Shown here: positions 44,523 to 56,421 of the stretch, piece after piece
How positions within the stretch are numbered: the first letter of the stretch is position 1
Layout: each line of letters opens with the position of its first letter
Assembly (NCBI RefSeq): GCF_036711975.1
Contig: NC_091966.1
Coordinates: forward strand, 23,381,501 to 23,445,500
DNA: 64,000 bases
Direction of reading: 5' to 3'
DNA from: Onthophagus taurus
Taxonomy: Eukaryota; Arthropoda; Insecta; Coleoptera; Scarabaeidae
The notes under the pieces: generated by a model
The model's input: only the letters and a program-made list of their open reading frames with translations
What the model was told of the DNA's origin: nothing
Database searches by the model: none
Position numbers and translations under genes: made by a program

Positions 44523-45474
44523 CTACAATACAATTTCATTTTTAATATTTCGCTCATAAAAAGAATAGTCAAAATAAATTACTATAAATCAGAAACAATT
44601 TCTTTCTAAAATTGAAAAAACACCTCAATTATGATTTTTTAAATAAACTTTTAAGAAAAATGTCCAGGAAATTCTTCTTATGTCTTGAAAATTCTACACG
44701 ACACACCTCAATTCAAGTCAATTTCCAGTGTGCCACGTAGATTGTTCATGCGCCCCAAACAGACAACGTGATAGGGGAGAAGAAATTTTCTTTTCGTATT
44801 TAGTACAAGAGAAGTTCGCAAATATTTTATACAGTGCTAGCGTAAAGTAACCCCCCCCCCTGTTTAACTTCCGAACAAATTGAGATATCACTATGAACAA
44901 AAAAACGTCAGTTTCTATATTTTATCAGCACAAATATTTTCTTATGGAAAATTTTGCCATCACTTTTAGTTTTTCCGGAAAATAGATCAACTTTGTTTTT
45001 TTAAATGGAACACCCAGTATATTATGGTATCTTCCGAAAGATGAAAACAATACGAATCCAACGGTACCTCACAATCAAATATCGGTTTATTAGTTTTTCG
45101 CATAAAAATTAAACAAAATGCGGAATTTTGCCGGAAAAACCAACGTATCTTCGTCGACTACCTGTCGAAATGCAATCGGCCAGGTAAATGGTGGACGGTA
45201 GGTTAACGGTCGGTATACGCTCGAGCTAAGACGGATTTAAAATTGCAAGTTCAATTACTTATTTTTATTAGAAATGAAATAAAAGTTGTTTGGAAGTATA
45301 TTAAATTTATGAATTAATCATATTTTATCAAAAAATATTTATAAAGAAAAAAAGTCAATATAAGAAATGAAATTTTCTTATTAAAGATTTTGCTAGTATA
45401 GGTAACGGTTGAAAAATTTGCTTAGTGTTGTTATTGAATAATAAAAGAATTTTTTATTTATTAAGAATCAAATA

Positions 45475-45715
45475 TTAAGTAAATTGTTCGATATGATTAC
45501 TTTGAACTTCTAGGCAGTGGTACCATCTTTGTAGTGTTTCCTCTCTCACACGGCTTAACATGTGATCAATATTTTGGCAGACGTCAATAATTTTCTGTTT
45601 TAAATCCTCAATACTACCCAACGGAATTTCATATACCTTGGATTTTAAATAACCCCATAAAAAGAAATCTAAAGGTGTCAGATCTGGTGATCTTGTTGTC
45701 CATTAAAATTTTTAT
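45475..45715 (-). pseudogene. Mariner-related transposase, C-terminal fragment
   Basis: The minus strand reads WTTRSPDLTPLDFFLWGYLK and SKVYEIPLGSIEDLKQKI, then REETLQRWYHCLEVQ. RSPDLTPLDFFLWG is the last catalytic block of DDE_3-type, mariner-related transposases whose heads are DUF4817-like. Only this end remains. Confidence 0.82.
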
Positions 45716-46565
45716 CAAGATAATTTCGTACCATTACGAAAACGTTACTTTACGCTACCACTGTATAAAGAGCTTAAGCCAAATTAGATTTTTGTGTGTT
45801 TTAGCATTTCTAATAAATTCTCTTTCAGATTTATAACTTCCATTGACATTATTTACTTGACAACAAAATCATGGATACCTATTTACGATACAATAATAAA
45901 TAGTTCTTTCTAAGGTAGATAAATATAAGGTATGCTCGCACGGTGAACGAATTGGCTCTCGCACGTCGTAGCCATTGTAAACAAACCTACACTTACAATA
46001 ATACTAAACAACAGACAGCTGTTTTCATTCGTCTAGATGAAACATTTACAGAAAAACGAATGATGAATTAACACTGAGACATCAAGAGCGCGCTGCAATG
46101 TAACACACGATTCGCACAATATGCTGCAGTGTTGTTCTACATCATCAAGAAGCATCTCTCTCAACTCTAACGAAAAGCAGCGAATCCTTAAAAATATTCG
46201 CGAATCATTTAAAATGCTTCATTGCCTCACGTACACTGTAGTGCTTTTGTATACAATCGTCGTTACTTTAATACCGAGCATAAATAAAGTAATGTTAAGT
46301 TGAATTTAAGGCACAATTTAAAATTATCCAAAGTTATCTAAATTTGGCTAAACTTATACAAAATTGTCATCAAAATTTTACAAAATAGTTCAAAATGTTT
46401 AAAATGTTAGTCAATTATGCAAACTTGTTCCAAAGCGCAAAATTTGTCTAAAATTGTTTAAATTTGTCTAAACTTGTTCAAAACCATCTAAAATGTGGCT
46501 AAAATTATCAATACTTCGCCAAACTTGTCTAAATAAATGTTACTAAAATTATGTATAACTAAATA

Positions 46566-48116
46566 CCGTATTTTCTCGAATGTAATCCGCACCTTTTTTA
46601 CAAATTTGATATGCTCTGAAATCAAATGCGGATTACAATCGGGTGCGGATTAGATTTGCAGTCGTACAGTTGCAATTTGGAAAATAGTATAATAAAATCA
46701 CATTATAACAATAACAGTTTATTAAGGGTTTTAGAACGATATTTACATTTTAATGTATCATTTTCTTCCCATATTACGTCATCTTTGGATCAATACGGAT
46801 CAATTCGGATTATACAAAATTAAGCTCTTCTTAAATGATGTTATAATATTGTTTTCAGGGATCGTTTTCCATATCGCCTACACTGACTGAGCAAGTTCAG
46901 AAGCTCGTTTAATTGCTCCCAATTTTGTTAATTCTCGAGTTTGTTAATATACATACACAGGTTGTAGTATGGATGTTATTCCACCAGGTATTATTATTAT
47001 GACAAGAAATCTAAACCAAGGGCAATCAGTCTATGATTAAGTAATATTCTTATTTAATAATCCTCCTGTTCTACGACTCCATACTTGTCTTAACCATTCC
47101 ATCATCAGCTTTTCCATTACCCATCCTTTTTGTTGTGCCCTAACTATGACGTCATTCGGGAAGTCTTCCAGATTTCAGAATGGTTTTTTTCTCAATATTC
47201 ATAATGACAGCAATTTTTCCCTACCACTTGTTACTGCTAGCATCAACGTTATGCGCAATTTTTCGCAACCACTCGTTTATAAAGAAATTTCCTACACACC
47301 TCTTCTTTCCAGTGTGTAATTGGGTGGCATATCCAGATATACTGCCATTTCGTCGGCATTCACAGTTTGAGACAAATTGAAATTTTCTTGAAAATCATTA
47401 GGAGCTTTTGGGAAACTGTAGTTCTGCGCCTCTACGATAACACCATTCGGCGCATATATCCCACAGTCCAACCTTTGCTAGTATTAAAAATTTTGTAGTC
47501 CCTCCTTTCGTTTTTCTTGAGAGAAACAGAAAACTGCCTCGTCAATTTCGTGAAATCGTCTCTTCTTTGGTCCGGTAAATTTTTTGCACGATGCCTCACA
47601 GTCTGCAATAGCTGCCTTGTCTTTCCGCAACAGCCGCAACGTTACTCTCATTAACAGCAAAAATTGTACCAGCTTTTCGATTTACTTAACGCTAACTTAA
47701 TAACATCTCTTTAAACTTCGCTGTATAGAAGAACCTCTTCGATTTTTGCTACTTTTTTTTATAATTACGCTATTATATGTATAATTAAACACGCACCACA
47801 TTCGAGCTACTACGAGGGCAGTATATAAACTGAATTCGTACTATTTATTTGTAAAATTATATTCATTTTCCAATTTTTTCTGGCTTGGTAAATTTAAAGT
47901 CTAGTCTAATAAAAATTCGTCGTAAGCAAGGTTTCTTTAGGTGCATCAGCGTCAGTCAACGGAAAAAATATATATTTATGGTTAATAACAAGCATCGCAT
48001 AGTTTTGGTGTTATCGAATTGCTCAAAGAAAGATGCGGATTACATTTGCAAACTAAATTTTTTTACCACTATGCATTTTTAAAATCGGGGTGCGGATAAG
48101 ATTCGAGAAAATACGG
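46566..48116. mobile_element. 1.55-kb TIR element with ctcgaatgtaatccgc ends, full-length copy
   Basis: TA at 46564-46565 and 48117-48118 flanks ccgtattttctcgaatgtaa and its inverted counterpart attcgagaaaatacgg. A second, subterminal word (gtgcggatta) repeats near both ends. It shares over 1.1 kb with 41004-42137, and a short fragment of the same family lies at 56091-56215. TA targets suggest the Tc1/mariner/pogo superfamily. No transposase was recognised. Confidence 0.85.
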
Positions 48117-48409
48117 TATAGTTAGTTATAACTAATTAATGTTAAACTTGTCTAAACTTGTTCAAAACTGAAAAATTTTATAAAGTTGCCTAAAATGATC
48201 AAATGGAATTTAAAATTATTTAAACTTGGCTAAAAACGCACAAAAATATCTGAGATTGTCAAAATGTGTCAAAAATATCTAAATTCCCTTGAATAATGCT
48301 TCTTAATCCTTATTTTCCAATGTGATGATGTATCGAAAACGACTACTAATAAAAAAAAATTAAAACATAAAAATCTTACAATGTAGAAGATATGAAAGAT
48401 AATAAAAGC

Positions 48410-48480
48410 TTAAACTAACACTAGCTCTATCACTAGAACTAACACTAGACCTAGAAACTTTCGAGTTAAGCCATGCGTCT
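48410..48480. repeat. ctag-rich repeat fragment
   Basis: actaacactagctctatcac and ccatgcgtcttttgg place this with the repeats at 16740, 19838 and 42590. Confidence 0.65.
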
Positions 48481-48487
48481 TTTGGAT

Positions 48488-48680
48488 CTTCTGGAAAAGA
48501 CCAGAAGTTGAAGAAGCGTTGGACAAATGGTTTTCCGCTGTTAAGGACGAGGTGTAAATGTTACTGGTGCACTATTAAAAAAGAAATCAGAAGAGATTGC
48601 GAAAAAAGCCAGAACTCAAAAAGTTTAAAGCAACAATTTAATGAAAAAATCTTAGTAGGCTTTGCAATTTTTTTCAGAAA
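48488..48680 (+). pseudogene. pogo/Tigger-type transposase HTH fragment
   Basis: In one frame, RPEVEEALDKWFSAVKDEV, followed after a frame change by VTGALLKKKSEEIAKKA. This is the CENP-B/Tc5 helix-turn-helix that opens pogo-superfamily transposases. It is frameshifted and short. Confidence 0.65.
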
Positions 48681-48830
48681 TATTTTTGACATTTAAATGT
48701 CAGTGTTTTTCTTATTATTATTATTGTTTTATTTAAAATTTTGAAACGTTGAGTGAACGAGCGTATATGCGATAGAATTTTATTCAAAAACTAATTTGAA
48801 AAACAAAAATAATAGTAAGAAAAACACAGC
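48630..48830. mobile_element. Left arm of a palindromic element split by the LTR retrotransposon
   Basis: aaaaatcttagtaggctttg and tttttgacatttaaatgtca here are mirrored at 52888-52965 (tgacatttaaacgtcaaaaa, aagcctactaagaatttttc). The copy closest to 48830 (gtaagaaaaacac) also pairs with gtgtttttcttat at 48704. The LTR element therefore landed inside the right arm of this older palindrome. Confidence 0.65.
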
Positions 48831-49042
48831 ATAGCATGCTGTGCACACGACATGTACAAAACAAAAGAACGTTACTATATAAAATTATTAATATTATTAT
48901 CATTCAAATAATAATCAATCGATTCTATCAGTCCTGTGAATGTAGTTCATATTATTATTTATTAAAATATTAATTTATCTTGTGGACACATATATATATA
49001 TCCACAATTTGGTGGCCCATGGGGGGGCCACCAAAGCAACAG

Positions 49043-49583
49043 AATTTTAGAAAGGTTTCACCGTTCTTTAAAAACAGCCATAACTGCCAGAGGTAACACT
49101 ACGAGGTGGAACAATGATCTTCCCTTGGTTCTCCTAGGCCTCAGATCATCTCTTAAGGAAGACCTAGGTTGTTCATCTGCCGAACTTGTATACGGTCAAC
49201 CACTTAGGCTTCCAGGAGAATTTTTTGTTAATATTCAACACCCTTTGGAATCTGATCCATTGCTATCTAGTTTACGAGAAACATTCTCTTGTTTGAAACC
49301 AGTAAACACAGTTTTTCATTCTAACCAAAAACCATTTATTCATAAAGATTTATTCATTTCAAAATTTGTTTTTGTCAAAATTAATGGGATTCAACCCTCT
49401 TTAACACCAAGATATGAAGGCCCATTTAAAGTGATAAAAACATTTCCGAAATATTTTGTAATTTTCAAAAATAACAAGGAAGTAGCTGTTAACATCAACA
49501 ACCTTAAACCAGCATTTCTTTTAAAAGAAAATTCAACATGTCACCACAGCGAGGCAATCAATTCTCATAATATAAAAATTTAA
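49043..49583 (+). pseudogene. Ty3/gypsy-like integrase C-terminus
   Basis: The frame reads ERFHRSLKTAI, WNNDLPLVLLGLRSSLKEDL, SSAELVYGQPLRLPGEFF and, later, FVFVKINGIQPSLTPRYEGP then FKVIKTFPKYF. These are the late catalytic core, the GPF/Y-type module and the end of a gypsy-group integrase. The catalytic aspartates, reverse transcriptase and protease are all absent through deletion. Confidence 0.85.
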
Positions 49584-49705
49584 AAAAAAATTACTTTCAA
49601 TTTTTAAATATGATTTTTTTTTTCTTTAACCACCATATTATTCCTCTTTTTATTAATCTTTATAGGAGGGGAAGTGGCTGTAGCATGCTGTGCACACGAC
49701 ATGTA

Positions 49706-51354
49706 CAGGGTGGGCAAATTTGGGTGTTATTATAGGCTATCTCAGAAACTATAAGAGATACAAAAAAAGTAGGTGCCATGTCCCGGTCTCTTTTTCCGAG
49801 ACTAATCCAATCCCGTAAAGACCAAATCTCTATCATCTTTTGTTTTTAAGTTATAGCCAAAAAGTCAAATTTTAGTGATTTCAAAAAATGCTCGTATTTC
49901 ATTTATTTTTCAAATTAGAGAAATGGGGTTAATGCATTCTTAAGTCACTTTTTTGAGTAGAATATACTGCCGTTGAAAATTTTTTAACATAGCTGATAAT
50001 TTTTGAGATATAACATAAAGTTGTATTTTTTTAAATACAACCTATACTTTATTACGATGTTACTGAAAAGAGCATATTTTTAGCTTTCCAATGATGTATC
50101 GCACGCATGATGTTTCTGCGGAAAATAAGCGTTATTTTTCAATTTTTAAAATATTAAAGATTAAAATTCAAATTTTTAATTATAGTAGGCGAGGAAAACG
50201 CTAAATACTACTTAGTTACTATAGCAACGTGAGTTTACTTGTCATTTCATTCATAAATTTTGCGAAACGAGTTTCCCGTTTAAGAAGTTCCGCATTATCT
50301 TTAAAGAAAACGATAAAATTAAATATAGAATATATTGGAGTCTGCTTTGAAGATGATACATAAGTCTTCATATCCCCATTCAAACGGTGTTTCAATGGAA
50401 AGTCCGCTCCCAGTTTATGATTCCTAATTTTCCTCTATCTCACCCAATTTCAAAAGAAAAGATTGCTGATATCAAAAAACTTCTACATCTTATGTTTGGG
50501 GAAAACTGGGAATATACTACCGAAGATTTCATTCATTGATACCGAACTGTTCTAATCTTACAACCAGTAAGTTGAGTAGAAGAAGATGACAGTTTATGAC
50601 TCTTTAGTTCCTGAAGTTGTCCATATTTAATTATTCATTAATTAATACATTTCTTGTATTTTTAATAAACAAACTAAATGCTAATCATTTTTTATTGGTG
50701 AACAAAGTCAGGGATAAGATGCTGAGAAATTTAAATTAACTATTCAAAGTTTTTATTCGTTGGTACAAAACCAACTTATCCTGAATAATGGTACAAAACC
50801 AACTTTATTCTGTCATATTCGTGCAAAACCATATATTATAGCCACTAGGTAGTATTTACTGTCCGGACCCGCCTACTATAATCAAAATTTTGAACATTAG
50901 CGCTTACTATTTTCGAATTGAAAATTAACGCTTATTTTCCGCAGAAACATTATGCGTGCGATACATCATTGGAAAGCTAAAAATATGCTCTTTTCTTTAA
51001 CATCATAATCGAGTATAGTTTGTATTTAAAAAAACACAACTTTGTGTTATATCTCAAAAATCATCAAGTATATTTAAAACTTTTCAACGGCAGTATATTC
51101 CACTTAAAAAAGTGTCTTAAGAACGTATCAACCCCATTCCTATAATTTGAAAAATAAACGAAATATGAGCATTTTTTGAAATCACGAAAATTTGACTTTT
51201 TGGCTATAACTTAAAAACAAAAGAAGATAGAGGTTTGATGTTTGCGGGATTGAATTAGTCTCGAAAAAAGAGACCGGGACATGGCACCTACTTTTTTCGT
51301 ATCTCTTATAGTTTCTGAGATAGCCTATAATAACACCCAAATTTGCCCACCCTG
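49706..51354. mobile_element. 1.65-kb long-TIR element inside the 3' LTR
   Basis: Ends cagggtgggcaaatttgggt and, inverted, acccaaatttgcccaccctg, with arms of about 490 bp. TA at 49704-49705 and 51355-51356. It splits acatgtac|aaaaca of the LTR, as comparison with the intact 5' LTR shows. The 670-bp centre has no recognised coding signal. Confidence 0.9.
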
Positions 51355-51492
51355 TACAAAACAAAAGAACGTTACTATATAAAATTATTAATATTATTAT
51401 CATTCAAATAATAATCAATCGATTCTATCAGTCCTGTGAATGTAGTTCATATTATTATTTATTAAAATATTAATTTATCTTGTGGACACATA

Positions 51493-52873
51493 TACCGGAT
51501 GTCCCTCAAAAGTGGCTCACCCCCATATTTTTCTTTATTACTGATGATATAAGAAAACCATTTGGAATGCATAGTTAGGTCGCTAAAACGGATTATTACG
51601 ACATGAAATCATTCTTTTTGTACTTCCGGTTATACCGGATGTGAGTACTATTTTCGCTATTTTTTTAAATCTATAATTTTTTTTTCTTCAGTTGGGTTGA
51701 TAGTATAATTTCACATAACTTTTACTTGAAAAAATTTTCACGATAGCTTAAAATTTTTGAAAAAAAATTATTTTCGTTATTTTATAACATTTCAGCACCT
51801 TCAGTACCCGGAAAATGTATTACAACTTTTGACGCATAGTAGCTAGGTTAATAATATAAACTACGTTATATCCCTCTTGATTTGCTATTTCTCGAGCAGT
51901 GATCACTGCTATGCATTAGTCAGTGGTTCTTTTTTAATAATGGTGTAAATTAACAGTTGTATTAAATTAGTTTTAAAAGAATAACGCGATCAAACAATTA
52001 AGTTTAATTCAATTATTTTTGATGTTTTATTTTCTTCTTTATTTTTTGTTCTTTTACACTAAATGTTCTGTAGCTGATAGTAACTTACAATGTCCATTGT
52101 ACATTATAATTTGGATTGTTTACTTTATTTTGGTTAAAACCTCTCAGATCACCTGACCTCACACCTTTAGATTCTTTTTATGGGGTAAAATCAAAAATGA
52201 GCTGTATAATACACCAGTATGGTCTCGTGAGGTATTAGAAAATAAATCGAGTTAGAAATTGTATTACCTAAATATCTCCGCAGGAATAACGTCGAGTCGG
52301 TAGATCGACAATTCGCAAGATACAATTATGTCAAAATCGAGGCGGGAGCATTTTGAAAATTTAGAAAATTAGTTTTTTTGAACTTACAATTGAATTAAAT
52401 ATAATTGTTGGATATAGCGTTTTTCTTTTAAAACTAATTTAATGCAACTGTTAATTTACACCATTATTAAAAAAGAACCACTAATTAAAGCATAGCAGTG
52501 ATCACTGCTCGAGGAATAGCAAATCAAGAGAGACATAACGTAGTTTGTACTATTAACCTAGCTACTATGCGTCAAAAGTTGTAATGCATTTTCCGAAGGT
52601 ATTAAAAAAAAATTATAAGCGATGGTGAAAATTTTTTCAAGTAAAAGTTATGTGAAATTATACTATCAACCCAACTGAAGAAAAAAAAATTGTAGATTTA
52701 AAAAAATAGCGAAATTACTACTCACATCCGGTGTAACCGGAAGTACAAAAAGCATGATTTCATGTCGTAATAATCCGTTTTAGCGACCTAACTATGCATT
52801 CCAAATGGTTTTCTTATATCACCAATAATAAAGAAAAATATGGGGGTGAGCCACTTTTGAGGGACACCCGGTA
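51493..52873 (+). mobile_element. 1.38-kb long-TIR mariner-related element inside the 3' LTR
   Basis: Ends taccggatgtccctcaaaag and, inverted, cttttgagggacacccggta. Arms are about 480 bp (51493-51975 and about 52440-52873). TA flanks at 51491-51492 and 52874-52875. It interrupts the acacatatatat run near the LTR's end and carries the transposase fragment at 52138-52360. Confidence 0.87.
52138..52360 (+). pseudogene. Mariner-related transposase, C-terminal fragment
   Basis: RSPDLTPLDSFLWGKIK and NELYNTPVWSREVLENKIEL can be read across a 1-base disruption, then YNYVKIEAGAF to a stop near 52356. It is the same last catalytic block as at 45475-45715, but from a different lineage. Confidence 0.75.
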
Positions 52874-52887
52874 TATATATCCACACT

Positions 52888-52970
52888 GACATTTAAACGT
52901 CAAAAATATTCCTGACAAAGATTCTAAAGCCTACTAAGAATTTTTCATTAAAAATTTATTCCAACTTTCG
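52888..52970. mobile_element. Right arm of the split palindromic element
   Basis: Mirrors 48630-48700. The LTR retrotransposon lies between the two arms. Confidence 0.6.
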
Positions 52971-53973
52971 ATTAACAACCCTACAACTTAACAACTTGCT
53001 TAATTTTTTTTCTCAGAAATTATTAAATTTTCGAAGAACATCAGAGGGGCAAAGAAGTTGTAGAATATTTTCATCTATCGAAATCAAATTTTTCCAATGA
53101 ATTTATCATAAAAAACATCTAGGCAAAAATGTAACGGGGGTGGTTATTTTTAAAGCCATTTACTGCCATTATTAAAGGGGCGTAGCCTTAAAATTTGCTA
53201 AAGAATCCTGAAGTTTGGGAACGTCATTGAGATACAGCCTGTATACGAAAAAACATGTTACCTTTGATAAAAATTATTAGTAGCTAGCGTTTTTTGTTTT
53301 CGAGTTATTTTGATTAAAAGTTTTTTTTTGCAAATTTCAACATGCTTTTTAAAACAACATTTTCATTCGTAGTTTTTCCACATTCAATGGCCAAAAAGTC
53401 GAAAATTTTGAATGGAACGCCCCATATTTTATTAGTATACCAAGAAGCAATTTAATTCTCTACAAATCATCTATAAAGATTCCTATACCTGTTTGTTGTA
53501 GTTTCCCTCATACTGGGAAATTTATCAAAACACGCACGAAATGCTAGAACCGCTTGTTTTTATTAGAAGACCTTTGAGTTTTTCGTTTAATTTGTTTTTA
53601 CAATTAACTACGATTTATAATCCTTTAGTTTAATAGCTTTTATTTACCAAAAATAACAAACAGAAGAACAAATAAATAAAACAACGAAAACAAAAATTAG
53701 ATTTGGATAAAAAAATATAAATTTTAAATATAACTTTTTTTATTAAATTTCAATTCGAAATGCAATAAAATATGATACAATATTTATTTTGTTGTCTTCG
53801 TGGCTGGTGATCGGAAATGTACGTTTTTCTTTTGGTCTCAAAGTGTCCACAACTAAGAAATTCTTTTTCAATTTTTCGAGATTTTTTCTTTGTGATGGTC
53901 GTGTTGTTTTAGATATCTCTCATTAAATGTTCGACACGTCCTGTCCAAAAGTTTATTACGTTTGCCATGTATT

Positions 53974-54791
53974 CAGGGTGGTCTGTTACTAATAGGACAC
54001 AGAACAATAGTCCTATTAGCTACAGATGGTTAAAGTTAATACTTTATTTTAATTTTTCTTTAACAATTTCGCTTTTGCTTAAGTTACGAACATGAAAATT
54101 GGTACATTATCATTTTTTAAGACGATAAATAATAATTTGGTATTAGTTTTGATTTATCTTTCAGATGGCGCTGCCTACCTCCCTTAAAAAAAGTCCCTTA
54201 AAGTAGTCATATCTTTTTCATCGTTAAAATTTGTATAACTCACACAACTTTAAACAGTTTCTCAGTCATTTTTACATAAATGTGGTATACCTACCCCAAT
54301 CTTCTCCAAAGGTTTCCGTTTTCAAGACAATCACTGTTTAAGCGCACATTGCAAAATTTAACTATGTTCAGTAAACATTAGTTGGCGGTGAAAATGCCTT
54401 TGTTTAGTCAAACACTATACAATCAGTTTCATTTTACGCTCAATATTATTGTAATCAAACATTTGTTGTTATTGTTGCTTTGAAATAATGCTCCGGTACA
54501 ATTTTTTGTAACACGTGCATAAGGAAATACGTGCATATACGCTCAAGAAAACTTTAATGGAAGGAAGACGTGCAGCAAATATTTATTAAATAATAATGTA
54601 CCAAATGTCATGTCCATAATGTAAGAGAAAGCGAAATCATTAAATAAACACAATAATAATTATTAACTTTAACTATCTGTATCTTCGTTATTATTAACAA
54701 TTGAACCAAGATAAATTGGGCTAAATCGTAATAATTTAACGTAAGGAATTCATAGTTGCTCTGTGTCCCATTAGTAATAGATCAGTCTGCA
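53974..54791. mobile_element. 0.8-kb TIR element
   Basis: cagggtggtctgttactaat, then aggacacagaacaatag, is mirrored at the right by ctctgtgtcccattagtaat and agatcagtctg. Arms are about 40 bp, imperfect. The interior has no recognised gene. The exact ends are uncertain by a few bases. Confidence 0.68.
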
Positions 54792-55967
54792 TAACTTTGA
54801 AACATCGGGGTTGGAATAATTTGCCATAATATTTAATGACTTTCATCCGTCGTCAAATGTAAGTAATGACTGGTAATGACAACAATAATACAAATAATAT
54901 AAACGAAAAGCTGTCAAAATTCCATGGCTTTCTAATAAAAAAAATCAAACAGTTTTCGGCATTCCGTGCATGTTTTGATAAATTTTTCAATATGAAGGAA
55001 ACTACAATAAATAGGCCTAGGTATGTTTATAGACGATTTGTAGAGAATTAAAATCTCTCTCTGGTAGGCTAGAAAAATAAGGGGCGGTCTATTTAAAATT
55101 TTCGAATTTCTTGCCATTGAATGTGGAAAAACGATCATTCCATTTTTGACCATTTGTATAACACACTCTGATATAACAAATGACAATCTATTTAATAGCA
55201 TCTGAAGTGTAATCGTACCAATTTACAGCTTTTTTGAGTGAACGTTGGCCGAGAAATGGGGTTATAGTGCAATTCGCCAAGAAAAACTTAAAATAAAAAT
55301 AATTCGAAAGCAAATAGGTACGAATAACTATTATCAAAGTTAACATAGAAAGCATAAAGCATTGTTAAAACAGCATTCCATTCGAAGTTGTGGTCCACTT
55401 CCGATAAACCGGAGGTAGCGGCCATTTTGAAAGTATTTTTGATCGAAAGTTTCGGACGATTAATGCCTCCTACCAAAATTTCAAAAGTACTTTACGTAAC
55501 TACCAGTTACGTGACACACCTGTATAACAAAGATTGATATAAAATATAGCAGAATGGACAAAAATTCCCTTTTTTATATTTTCACATATATTCTAAAATG
55601 TATATACGTGCTCTAACAACCATATATTGGGACAAAATAAAATGTGTATATAATTAACAACAATTAAACAGTTTATTTTGTTTTAATAATTTTTTCAGAT
55701 TAATATCAGTTTATTAGATAATTAACAACAATTTTGTCTAATGAACAACACAAAAAATAAAATACATATCCTTCTAATTAAACTAGAAAAATACACATTT
55801 TACCTGACAGCTTAATATTGAGATAGTGTAAAGTAACTTCCATAAAAATGGAACAAATTAAGATAAGTAAACTGTGGAAACAACGTAAAATGAAATGTCA
55901 AATTGCCGGTTTGTTCCAACGCTTGTAACATTGTTGCTGTTGAGTAAATCTGTATTTATCAAATAAA

Positions 55968-56405
55968 ATGGTACGTGGTATCTCTACAGTGTTAAAAATC
56001 CGTGAATTAGTGATTAAAAATTATTGCCGCAATAAAACAATACGTGAAATAGCAGACGAACTTAATATTCCTAAAAGCACAGTGTGGAATGTACCGTATT
56101 TTCTCGAATCTAATCCGCACTTCGATTTTAAAAATACAATGGTGGTAAAAAAAGTTGGTTTGTCAATGTAATCCACATCCGATTGTAATCCGCATTTGAT
56201 TTTAGATGCTTTGAATATTTTATTGATGGCACCGTGAACGCCGCATCGTGAAGTTAAATGTTGGCGAAAATTACATATTTCAGCAAGATGGAGCGGCTTG
56301 TCATACGGCCAAAACTAGAAAGAAGTGGTTTGGCGATCAAAATATTAATGTTCTGTCTTGGCCTTCCAACAGTCCAGATCTGAATGTAATTCTAATCTGA
56401 ATGTT
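55968..56405 (+). pseudogene. Tc1-like transposase remnant with a foreign insert
   Basis: MVRGISTVLKIRELVIKNYC then KTIREIADELNIPKSTV is the HTH head of a Tc1-like transposase. At about 56091-56215 a fragment of the ctcgaatctaatccgc TIR family interrupts it. The catalytic part resumes as IFQQDGAACHTAKTRKKWF and NVLSWPSNSPDLN, the second DDE block and the WPxxSPDLN box. Much between head and tail is missing. Confidence 0.82.
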
Positions 56406-56421
56406 TAATTGTTGTTAATTA

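Larger units (their letters stand above)
48831..52882 (+). mobile_element. Ty3/gypsy-like LTR retrotransposon, deleted and hit by two later insertions
   Basis: The 5' LTR (about 48831-49009) and 3' LTR (from 49679) share tagcatgctgtgcacacgac, then caaaacaaaagaacgttact through cttgtggacacatata. The 3' LTR is in three pieces: 49679-49705, 51357-51490 and 52876-52882. A possible primer-binding site (ggtggcccatg) follows the 5' LTR, and a polypurine tract (aggaggggaag, 49664-49674) precedes the 3' LTR. ACAC on both sides (ending 48830 and starting 52883) is a likely 4-bp target duplication. Most of gag-pol is deleted, since the integrase C-terminus follows within 30 bp of the 5' LTR. Confidence 0.83.
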
